Source: Orthonyx spaldingii
Taxonomy: Eukaryota; Chordata; Aves; Passeriformes; Orthonychidae
Direction of reading: 5' to 3'
Length of the DNA: 64,000 nucleotides
NCBI GenBank assembly: GCA_013397795.1
Contig: VZTJ01003853.1
Span: 775,431-839,430, forward strand
A program made the position numbers and the translations under genes. The notes beneath the pieces were generated by a model. That model was given only the letters and a program-made list of their open reading frames with translations. It did no database searches and had not been told where the DNA came from. This document shows positions 54,433 through 64,000 of the stretch, in pieces; position 1 is the first letter of the stretch, and the number at the start of each line of letters is the position of its first letter.

Positions 54433-57118
54433 TTGCCTCTCAATCCCTAGCTACTATATATTTGAATTTTGTTCTCCATCATAGTTCTGCAAACAAAAAT
54501 ATAGTGTTTGTCCCTGACTCCAAAAGCCAGATTTGAAAGGAAATCCTGAATGTTGCAGAAGTTGACAGCAACACATGCAGACATAAATACAACATTCTAG
54601 TAACACGTTTGGAGAATAGATGTAAAACGTTTTACTCTTGAAAACTGAACACAATGGCATTTCAATAAATTAGAGCCCTCTCCTAGAGCTCATGTTGAAC
54701 TTTCAAAAGTTCAACACACTTTGCCTGTGAGGTCTTTAAAGCATACTGTTTGAACCATGTTCACTAATATATTTCTAAAGTTACAGCTTCTTTTTGGTTA
54801 AAAAAAAAAAGAAGAAGACTAGTTTAATGTTGTTTTATTGGAACTTAGTCACTGACTTCAGTGAGTAAACACCCCTCTCAGAGGACACAACCATGTTCAT
54901 TAAACAGGTACTTCTGTAGACAGCAATCTTTGTATGGAAAGATTATAAGGACAAGCATCAGAAAATCAAATGTTCATCAGTAGAATTGCTCTGTATTGTG
55001 GAGTAGAGTGAAGTAATGTACTGAAAGATCAAAAGAATAAAACATTTCCTATGCATGCCCAGAAACGAAAGTCTTCAATTCAAACAAGTAATTGTGAATG
55101 AATGAGTTGGTCACCAGGTCTTTATAAGGTATGGAGCAGAGGAAGAAGGAAAAATGCAGCGCTTGGCTTGTGGCAGACTCCAAGGTCAGCTGAGTACACC
55201 TCTGTGTGCAGGGCAGAATTGTGGATGGGTTACGACCTCCTGGCATCCTGCCTCCTTTCATCACCCGATCTCTTTGCCCGAAATGGTGCCTCAATCACAG
55301 TAAGTGTATTGGGGGGACAACCCTGTGCTTTCCTACACTGACCAGCAGAACTAAGAAAGATTGAAAGGGAAGAGCAACAAATTTGAAAAGCCTGATGGTA
55401 TTAACTGCCAGGTCCCACAACGAAGAGAGGCTTTGGCTGATTTAATCTGGAAAAGTTCCTGGATTTCAATGAGGCTAAAATCTGTATAGCAACATTTGAA
55501 AGTGAGGTCTCTGTTGTTCACAGATGTATGGGAGGTTACAGAAAACCTGGCTTCATTTGTACATATATATATAAACAGCATCTACTGGCATTAGAGTAAG
55601 AAATCACTGGGTATAAAACCTTTACATCTCAGAAACTTTAGTTAGCCCTCATTGTATTCTTAGCAATGTGTGCTGCTCTGAACTCATTTAACCCTGTAAG
55701 CATGGGGGCTGCAGATCACAGACACTGACTGACATTGAAGTGGTTAGTTCCTGTCTCTGCCAAATTTTACTCCGATGTGAAGGTAGATTTCAAGATTTAA
55801 CCAAGACAGCGAAAAGGTCACCTTCAGACTCTCCTCTAAAACAAGGATTTTATTGACAGCTCTGCTCACAGACACTAAGTGCCCTCCGTGAGTAGGCTTT
55901 TGTACCATGGATTGTGGATTACAGACTGGGGAACTGCCAGTAGGACACATCGAGGGGTGAAGAGAAGATCAATGGTGCTCTTTTAACACAAAAAAACAAT
56001 CAAAAAAGGGAAGAAATTTCAAGCAGGGCGTACAGTGTCATCAAGGCTTGTATTCAAAGACACAAATGATGACTACTTCTCTCAGACAGACAGTCCATAT
56101 AAATGAATCGATGTAATCAAGAGCAACCTGAAGCACAGATGTTGGAAGTTTGGAAGGGGAAGCAGAATGCAACTGAACTACGCTTTCAATTCTGAGGCAT
56201 TTGAACTACTCTCTTTTCTTGAGACCACAGAGCCCCTGGGGGACATGCAGAGTACATTCAGAGAAACAGGGCTTGTCTCATGGACCTAGTGCTTCACATG
56301 GCAGCCCCCTGACGTCCAGGTGAGCATTGATAGCTGTAGTCTTCCACTTGGAAAAAGAAGATAATTTGAACAACAAGGTTTAAATCTATATCTTCTTTTC
56401 CCATTTGTTACAGCAGTGCTGAATAGATCAATCATTCCATAAACAAATTTTAACTTCTTTCTCTGGACATCTGGCAGGGGAAGGACTTAGAAAGGAAGAG
56501 AGGATGTGACTGAAGCAAATTATGAGTTATCTGAAAGCCAGCTAGTTGAGTAAAAAGGGGGATGCATGAAGAGATGCTAAGTGACAATCAAGTACCTTTT
56601 CTAACATTTGTGGTAGATAATCTCTGAAGGCTCTCAAGTGCCTCACTGTACTTAAACAGTTTAGAATATGAAGGTAAACCAGATAAAAAAAATAGAGACT
56701 ACTGAAAATGATACAAAATCTCCTATTAATTTTTTGAAAATTACATGTTGCATATTTATGTATCATGTGTGAATGAGTCTGAGAGAAAAAATAAATAGCC
56801 TTAATCTTACTAAATCATGGAACAAATATGCTATATTTTTTTCTTAATATAATATGATTGCTAAATTAGAAAATCTTTCCTCCCTTTCCACAATTTTTCT
56901 CTGCAGGTTTTTCTAAAATTTTTGCATACTTAGAAAATCCTCATTGCATTCTAAACAATGGCTGCTTAAAGAGAAATCTGATGAATTACCAGTAATAAAC
57001 AAAATGAAATATCTAAAGGCAGACGACACCTAAAAATGATATAAATTCTGAATATAACCAAAACTCAGTTTGCTGATTCACTTCCCACTTAGTCACACAG
57101 TGCAAAGATAAATATTTA

Positions 57119-57264
57119 AAAGCAAGATAAATTAAGAACATGCTCTCTGACAGTGTGGAAAAAAAAAAAAAAAAGAAAAGAAAAAGCAACCNAAGAAAAA
57201 AAAAATAAGAACATTCCCCCTGAAAGTGTGGAAAAAAAAAAAAAAAAGAAAAGAAAAAGCAACC
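57119..57264. repeat. 73-bp tandem duplication with an unresolved base
   Basis: Two adjacent copies (57119-57191 and 57192-57264) share a layout: AAGAACAT, a diverged 10-bp stretch, GTGTGG, a long A run, then GAAAAGAAAAAGCAACC. The first base of the second copy (57192) is N. The copies differ most near CTCTCTGACA versus CCCCCTGAAA. The A runs and the N together suggest that this stretch was hard to assemble, though the mismatches argue for a real duplication. Confidence 0.9.
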
Positions 57265-57939
57265 TTGAATATAAACAACTCACCTGAAAAGAAGAGATAT
57301 ACAAGGAGGAGGTAGCTGCTACATTGTACACCAAAAATGAGTTGGGCCTATAGCATATACATAAGCAATATGCACAAAGCCATCTTTGGCTGCTTGCAGA
57401 AGAGAGGCAGGGGTGCTGCAGGAAGATACCACAGAATCCTTATATGGAAAGAAGACAGTGTGGCACAGCATGCAAAGCAGGATGAATTAAATGTGCTGAT
57501 TAAATGAGCAGCTTGCTTCTTTTACTTCACTGAAGTTCAAAGCTTCCTAACCAAACATTTTAAGCATACCTAGCAATCAAATAAATGACTTATGTTATAA
57601 AACCCTCATGCAGGGAAACAATAGGTAATGCAAAATTGATCCATACAGGCCTCTATCCCTCATCTTTGCTCAGGGTTTTAAAAAGAATACTTAATGCTTT
57701 TTAATGCAGGTATAAAAGCTAAAAGGCTGAGAGAAGAAAGATCCTCCACTACACCAGTGTAAAAGGAAACTGAGGACAATGCCCTCTATCCCAACCATGA
57801 AAGATGGTACAAACAGCTTTTCTCCCAAATTATATCTCAGGCATGCTGCATACTCATTCCTTGTGTGCAGATTTTTACCTAAAGGATTAATGGTAAAACA
57901 GGCAGTGTTGCTTGCCCTCTTAAGTGTAAGTCTGCAAGC

Positions 57940-57985
57940 GTCAGGACACCTGGGCTCTAATCCTGTATGTAACAGAATTTTACTG
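57940..57985 (+). mobile_element. Possible old MIR-like SINE remnant
   Basis: GTCAGGACACCTGGGCTCTA followed by ATCCTG resembles the tRNA-derived part of ancient amniote MIR-type SINEs (consensus-like CTGGGTTCTA..TCC). Only about 30 bases agree and the CORE and tail cannot be found. Chance similarity is possible. Confidence 0.25.
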
Positions 57986-58211
57986 CTTCCTGCAAATTCA
58001 TGCCAGGGAGTAAGGCGGCACAGGTAGTCCCTAGGCCTCATTGTGAGGAGCTGGAGGTCTACGACCTTTGATCAGAGGTCAAAGAAAAAGCAAACACACC
58101 ATAACTCTTCATTCTTAGACTTAGGACAAGAGGAAGAGATGTATTTTTATTTGTAATCTGAACTATTACTATATAAATCACTGACAGATGTTAACTGTAG
58201 TGTCCTAACAG

Positions 58212-58246
58212 GGTTTGGTTTGGTTTGGTTTGGTTTGGTTTGGTTT
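58212..58246. repeat. (GGTTT)7 pentanucleotide repeat
   Basis: Seven perfect copies of GGTTT, then an eroding AGTT. Simple-sequence repeat within the partial RAB3C intron. Confidence 0.95.
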
Positions 58247-60645
58247 AGTTGCAATGTATATTGTGCTGCAATACTTCCAAGCTGATGACTTTGTCAGAGA
58301 ATGGACACCTAGAATTTGGAGTCATGCTGTCCTGAGCTATGAATACGGGTGTTGAGTTCTGCTAAACTAGCTTGATTCTTCCAAGTGACCAGTATGGATT
58401 TACGAGTCTATCTTTGGACTGTCAATTAGAATATATAATGGTTAGAGCTATGCTCTGCTTGACCTCTCACAGATACATTAAATGGATTTAAACACTAAAT
58501 CATCCCTCTTTTCAATCTTGTCCGCAAGTCACAAGAATAACTGCAAGCCTCTCATTTTCAGGGCTTCCTGAGGGTCTTCAGCATAGTGTGTGATATTTGG
58601 ACATCAAACAATCACATAATTGACCTTGAAATGATCCTGACATGATCTGGCTCAATCTTTAAGTACAAAAGAAAACAAATGGAACAAAGATTTTGTTCTT
58701 TCTCTGAAATCCCAGATAACTGGGATAATTGGAATATTTCTGTACAAAACCCCTCACATTTCTTGTATGTCAAGATGCCACCAAACCTCACCTCTGACGT
58801 ACTGATAACTCAATTTGGGATGGGCAACATGTTTCATTATTCTAATAGTAACCACCACACATTCTCCCAAGTTATCGTTTGTAAAAAAGCAGCATTATAT
58901 TATCCTCCTTTAAATCTCTGCTGATAAACAACCTGTGTAGTCATGTCCCTCTTCAATGAATAGACAATTGGGATGCTAGGACTGAATTTATTACACTAAT
59001 TTTTACTGTTTCACTAGCATCCTGTGTTTTTTCTGTATGCTTCTCCTCATGCTTTACTCAGACTCTTTTAGTCAGAAATTATATTTTTAATTTTTGGTTT
59101 TTTGCTAATCTGCAATGATTAACATAATGGTATGCCACATACTCCATCACACTTGACAATAACAAAGAGAGCTGCAAACACTGAAGGAAAGACCAAGGAC
59201 TAAGCCAGACTGCAGGTTAGAGCAAAGCACATGGGATTACAATATAATATTGGTTTGCAGCTGTTTCATTCTTGGAGGCAAATAGGAACAGGAGAGGTAA
59301 CCAGAACCAGATATAGATGCAGGAGGAAGATGAGGGAATGTACTGATGCACATGAAGATCTCTGGCCCTTGTTCACTTCTATTGTATTCAGGGAAACAGG
59401 ACACTTCATGAGTATTTGTAAATGAAATAGTTATTACACCTGAATAGGTAACAAATCTCTGCATCACAGAGAAACAGCTGTGCTAGAGGCTGAATATAAG
59501 CTATTTAGGATGCTTATGTAGGCATCATAAAATACACATATACACACCGCAATTCATAGCATTCTAAAGTGTTGGTAATAAAATAAAAGCAGAACGTAAA
59601 TCTTGATGTTTATTGTACTTTCAAGAATGCTATGTCTGGTTCTACAGGGTCAAATAGAATAAGATTTCTTTCGCATAAAAACTATGAAGGCAAATTTATA
59701 CTCAGCTGAAGTACTCTAAAGAAATGTATAAAATTCAGTAATTGCTTTCCTGTTAGTTGTAAACCACTTGGTTGACACAGTTTATTTGGACTGTTAAAAT
59801 TTTGAAACTTTTAAAAGAAGTTCAAGGACTTGGACACATGAAATCCCAGTTACCCAGCTACTGTTTCTGTCAGAAGCTTAGTGTAAGAGACTAATCATAA
59901 TGTCTCTCAGGTATTTATACCCACAGCAATATATAAGCTTAACTGAGGATGAACTGTGGATCTGGGCTATGAGCTGGTTGAGCTGCTGTGTTGTCCTGCT
60001 GAATTGTGTATAGCAACAATATAAAGGAAAAGCAGCTAAAGATAGATGATGCAGGGAAGTAACATCTCAGGCTATTACAGATGTTTGTGTAGTAAACACA
60101 ACTAGATCAGTAAAGTGCAAGACCTAAAATGTCATTATCAAATATGAGCTGGATAGGAGACACAAGACAAAGGAGAAAAGAAAATCAATATTTAATTTGG
60201 TGAAAAAAGAGCAGGAATGTCTCCAATTTTACTGTGAAACAGTAAAAATAACATTGTGAAAAACAACTTCAAATGAGAACACGTATAAAATCCCTGTTAG
60301 ATAGTCAGGATGGAAATGACTGAAACATTTCTGCATGAGCAAAGGAATCAAAATGAATGGACAGAGCCACAGTTACTAAAATTTAGTGTTTATAAATTTA
60401 AAACATGCACATTAGGAGGGATAATCTGTACTACTCGTCTTCTCTAATGAAGTCTAAATGAACTACAATCACTTAGGAAAACCTCAAGTGTCATTGCAAG
60501 GTGCTTAACAGAAACCAGTATTCAATATGCTGCAATAGTTAAATAACCAAGCAAGACGCTGGCTACATGCCTAACACAGTTGAGAATAGTAAAAAAAAGC
60601 CTCTTGCCCAAGGTCATTAGCCAATTTCATGGGTTTGTAGGCAGG

Positions 60646-60651
60646 GTTCTT
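60646..60651. repeat. Left target-site duplication of the LTR
   Basis: The hexamer gttctt directly precedes the LTR and is repeated exactly after its terminal CA. Six bases is the integration footprint of alpha- and betaretroviruses. Confidence 0.75.
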
Positions 60652-61000
60652 CGTGGTGGTGACCCAGCCCGCCTTCTCTATGAAAGTAAATAACATCAAT
60701 CGGGTTGACTTTCCCCCTCATGACAGTGGGTCTAAGGGGGAGGAGCAAGGCGTGGCCGGGGAACTTCCTGCGCTTTAAGTTATCCATCATTTGTTACGTC
60801 TCCACCCCTCTTCCCTCAGAGTTATTTTACTATTCATAGTGTTGTGTTAATATTCATGTTGTTCCAGAGAGTTCGGTTGTTCTGTTATCCCTATTGGTTT
60901 GTTTAAATTTGTCCCTCCCTTCTGTTCATGTTATTGGGTACCTGTCATCATCCATCATTCCCTCATTGGTGTATCCCTGTTCTCCGCCCCCTTCTCTGCC

Positions 61001-61010
61001 CTTAAAAACC
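61001..61010 (+). promoter_or_regulatory. LTR TATA-like box
   Basis: CTTAAAAACC lies about 80 bp upstream of the LTR AATAAA and just after a GC box. This is the usual U3 core-promoter arrangement. Transcription would start near 61030 and run opposite to RAB3C. Confidence 0.5.
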
Positions 61011-61085
61011 CCTGTAACCTGACATTCTTTGCGCCTTTTGTAGCCTGTGTCTTGCTGTTGAGTTTTCGTTGTCCTCGGGGCAGAG

Positions 61086-61091
61086 AATAAA
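61086..61091 (+). promoter_or_regulatory. LTR polyadenylation signal
   Basis: AATAAA is followed within 20 bp by CTGCTGCTACA, a plausible R/U5 boundary. It could also act as a polyadenylation signal for any plus-strand intronic transcript. Confidence 0.6.
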
Positions 61092-61311
61092 CACAAGACT
61101 GCTGCTACATTTGAGCCCCTCTCTCCTTCTTTACCTTCTCGGTGTTTGCAACTGTTGCCACCGTCTGCTGCCAGCCCCAGCGCGGGCTGCAAAGCGAACA
61201 GCTCTTCTCAGAGCTCACATCGAGGCAGCCGAGACACAGAAAGCCCCGCTGCCAGGGTGCTTGTGGTCTTGTCGCCTGCTGACCAGCCGGGCGGTCAGGT
61301 GGACAGCAACA

Positions 61312-61317
61312 GTTCTT
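61312..61317. repeat. Right target-site duplication of the LTR
   Basis: The hexamer gttctt directly follows the LTR terminal CA and matches 60646-60651 without mismatch. Confidence 0.75.
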
Positions 61318-63028
61318 TTGGGTATTTCTGTTGGTTTATTTATTTTTTCATTTTTGTAGAAGAGTACCTCATGTATCTTCGATGCAGTTTCTTTACATAC
61401 AAAAAATGTGCTCAAAGCTGAGGTCACAATAGAAATTAAATAGGAGATACTAATTCTTGTCACAGTTCCCAAATGTCATAAACCCGACCTACTCCCAAAA
61501 GAAATTCTTACACAAGGAACCCTGTGCATTTTCTTGGAGGAGCACACTTCATACTTAGAGTTCGGCAGAGTGCATGTTTTGTCTGTTTCTCCGTCTTCTG
61601 TCTTTAAATACATAGAATACATAGAGATAACAAACAAGACTTGAGAAAAAGCACACTGTATGACATGGAAATTGGAATTTTTATGTCCTGTGAATTGTCG
61701 ATGTCCTAAGTACCTGCAACAAATGATTGCTACATTTGCATTTACTTTCGGTTCAAATAAATACATCTATCAATTTCACTGACAGAAGCATACCATATTC
61801 ATTCTGAAAACTGCTCAGTTATTTTTCAAGTTTTCAAAACGTACAAAAAAAAAATTACTCTGTCACCTTACAGTGGAATGAACAACTGAGACGAATGCAG
61901 TTGCCCGGTACTTGGATGAAAGACTACTCTGGGGCTTGAGGTGTCTTAGCCACAAGCCAGAATTATGTCCAGTTTAGGGCACATGAACACAAGCCAAGAG
62001 TCTTAATTGTAAGTGATGTTGTAACCAATGAATGGAAATAAAAGAAAAGAATATTTAAATGTAGCAGATGGAAGCCAAACAACAATAATTTTATTCAAGA
62101 AAAGCATATGAGACTTACAAATTTGTAGCCTCAAAAAAAAAAGTATTTAAAATTTTTTTTCCAGACCTCAGCCTTTTAGATGGAATTAATACTTTTATTC
62201 ATGCTCAACATGTAATTTTCCCATTAAATCTGATAGCAACTGCGATACAAAAAATTGAGATGTCTGCTTGGGTACATCATTAAGTAAATCAAGGTTTTCT
62301 GACAAATATAGATAATAGGGATGTTTTCAACCCTGCCATAGCCAAATAGTTCTTACAAAAACCCAAAACATTGAAGGTACAAGTTTGCAGATTAATTGAA
62401 AAGGGTATTTAACAATGTTTTGAATCCAAGGATGGCAGAAACATGATATTCTCTGAAGATGTTAGGAAGGAGAACTTGAACAAATCATGAGGTTAGTCAG
62501 TGCCTTCTTCAGCCATCGCTCAGAGATAATTACAGCAAAATACACAGGAAAATACATCCTGCAGGGACTTGCCCAGTGTCAGAACCTTTATAGGGTGCTT
62601 TACAGCGGAAAAAAAAAAAAAAAAAGTGGGAGAAGGTCCTTCTGATCTAATTGTTATGTAAGCAGACAAAGTATGTTTTGGGTTTTTTCAGCCTGACAAT
62701 CCTTCCTTATATAAATATTTGTAACAATATTGTGCATTTTAAACACATCAGTCTGTATCTTGCATTAATGTGTTTTGACTTCAGACTATTCAAGGCAATC
62801 CAAAGTCTTCTCCGTATTTTAAAATACACTGGGTGACCTAATAAAATTAACACCTTTGCATATAGATGTCTGTCTACTTGTCTTTATATCATCACAGTTA
62901 CAATATGTACCATCCCCTCTGCATGCTGTAAATTTTGGCATTTGATTTCTGGATAAAAATGATGTATCTGGTCAGATCTCCATGTCTTTCAGTTTGGATA
63001 ATACAAATGATTCTACTAATTATGCAAA

Positions 63029-64000
63029 GAATCATGGTAACATAGAATGATTTGGGTTGGGAGGGACCTTAAAGGTCTTTTAGTTCCAACCATTCTGCCA
63101 TGGGCAGGGACACCTTTCACTACATCGAGTTGCTCAAAACCTTACCAACACTTCCAGGAATGGGACATCCACAAGGTCCCCGAGCAACCTGTTCCAATGT
63201 TTCATCATGCTCACGGTAAAGTATTTCCACCTAATATCTAATCTAAATCTTCCCTCTTTTATTCTAGATTCATTTCCCCTTGTCTTGTCACTATATGCCC
63301 GTGTAAAAAGTTGCTCTCTTGGTTGTTCATAAACCCTTTTTATGTAATGGAGAGTTGCTAAAAGGTTTTTCTGGAGCCTTCTCTTCTCGAGGATGAACTA
63401 GCACAGCTCTCAGCCTGTCCTCACAGAAGAGATACTTCAGCCCCTGAACATCTTTGTGGCCCTCCTCTGGGCTTTTCCAACCGGTCCTTATGTTGAGAGC
63501 TCCAGAGCTGGATTCAGCATTCAAGGTGGGTCTCACCAGAGCAGAGCAGAGGGGCAGAATCCCCTCCTTTGCCCTGCTGGTCACACTGCTCTGGATGCAG
63601 CCCAGGATACAATTAGCTTTCTGGGATGCAAATGCATATTTCTGGGTCATGTCCAGCTTTTCAGCCATGAGAACCCCAACATCATTCTCAGGGCTGCTCT
63701 CAATGAGTTCTTCTCCACTCTCTACTCATGTCTGGGATTGCCCTGACCCAGGTGCAGCAACTTGAACTTGGTCTTATTGAACTTCATGAGGTTCTTGTGG
63801 GTCCACTTCTCCAAATGGCAACCTGTCCTTCTGTGACACCTGCACTGTTCAGCTTCTGTCACCTGCAAACTTACTGAGGGTGCACTTGATCCCACTGTCT
63901 GTGTCATCAATAAAGACACTAAAGGATCCCGGTCTCAAGACAACCCTGAGGGAGACCACCCATCACTGGCCTCCACCTGGACATAGAGCCATTGACCACA
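63029..64000 (-). mobile_element. CR1 LINE, antisense, running off the right edge
   Basis: At least 970 bp of CR1 in reverse orientation. The left end carries the 3' terminal ATAGAATGATTTGGG and AGGGACCTTAAAGG, then the CCATGGGCAGGGACACC block. The minus strand encodes C-terminal reverse transcriptase pieces, including the WTHKNLMKFNKTKFKLLHLG segment (within 63722-63919) and QKANCILGCIQSSVTSRAKE (within 63327-63668). These lie in different frames, so there is at least one frameshift near 63.7 kb. The element is still recognisable at base 64000, so its 5' truncation point is outside the window. Confidence 0.94.

Larger units (their letters stand above)
60652..61311 (+). mobile_element. Solo LTR of an endogenous retrovirus
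   Basis: A 660-bp block ends in CA and is flanked on both sides by the hexamer gttctt (60646-60651 and 61312-61317), a target-site duplication of the 6-bp size typical of alpha/betaretrovirus-like ERVs. The first two bases are CG where TG is expected, which fits one substitution. Inside, in order, are a U3 with a GC box (CCGCCCCC, about 60985), a TATA-like CTTAAAAACC (61001-61010), AATAAA at 61086-61091 and a GC-rich U5. There is no gag, pol or env, nor a second LTR, so it is a solo LTR left by recombination. It lies antisense to RAB3C inside its intron. The ERV family is not identified. Confidence 0.82.
42785..64000 (-). other. RAB3C: RAB3C preceding intron, partial (extends past right edge)
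   Basis: The sequence upstream of the penultimate exon runs at least 21.2 kb without a recognisable upstream exon. I looked for the reverse complement of the preceding Rab3 exon (the stretch covering DTAGQE to NAVQDW) and did not find it. The intron must therefore continue beyond the window, in keeping with the very large RAB3C locus of mammals. It contains a somewhat GC-richer block at 45.9-46.9 kb, AT microsatellites near 54.4 kb, a tandem duplication at 57.1 kb, a TTTGG repeat at 58.2 kb, a solo LTR at 60.65-61.31 kb and a CR1 from 63.03 kb. The remaining stretches show nothing I can name. Confidence 0.75.

Noticed and set aside
60604..60617. CTTGCCCAAGGTCA, matching the MIR core
   Set aside because: Fourteen bases with no flanking MIR homology, too short to call.
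42785..64000. Search for the preceding RAB3C exon (GQERYRT to NAVQDW)
   Set aside because: No matching reverse-complement sequence was found. It is probably beyond the right edge.

Overview
The window reads as nuclear DNA from a bird. Three fragments of CR1 LINE, the dominant avian retrotransposon, can be recognised at 12.8, 17.3 and 63.0 kb, together with a solo retroviral LTR at 60.7 kb. The only protein-coding gene I can support is split by vertebrate-type GT-AG introns. It is RAB3C, a synaptic-vesicle Rab GTPase, lying on the minus strand. In chicken this gene is on chromosome Z (human 5q11 homology), so a Z-linked origin is likely, but that is inference from synteny knowledge.

Layout. 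From 1 to about 30 kb the window is the region downstream of RAB3C. No gene is supportable there. It holds simple repeats, two CR1 fragments and one isolated CpG-rich block (about 16.8-17.3 kb) next to a 48-bp A tract. The first 18 kb look visibly richer in G+C than the rest. From about 30.0 to 31.18 kb is the probable RAB3C 3'UTR. The terminal coding exon is 31181-31368, followed leftward-to-rightward by an 11.3-kb intron that contains a perfect 566-bp (GACA)n array. The penultimate coding exon is 42660-42784. From 42785 to the right edge is the partial preceding intron. It holds a tandem duplication with an unresolved base at 57.1 kb, a solo LTR of 660 bp flanked by a 6-bp target duplication, and a 5'-continuing CR1 at the right edge.

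The two exons join in frame and encode the last 102 complete codons plus one split-in residue of the protein. They carry the NKCD and SAK guanine-binding motifs and the C-terminal CSC prenylation motif. Earlier exons (P-loop, switch I and II) are not in this window. Nothing here amounts to a clearly new biological system. The items most worth checking are the orphan CpG block, the very long GACA array on a probable sex chromosome, and the intact-looking solo LTR in the RAB3C intron.
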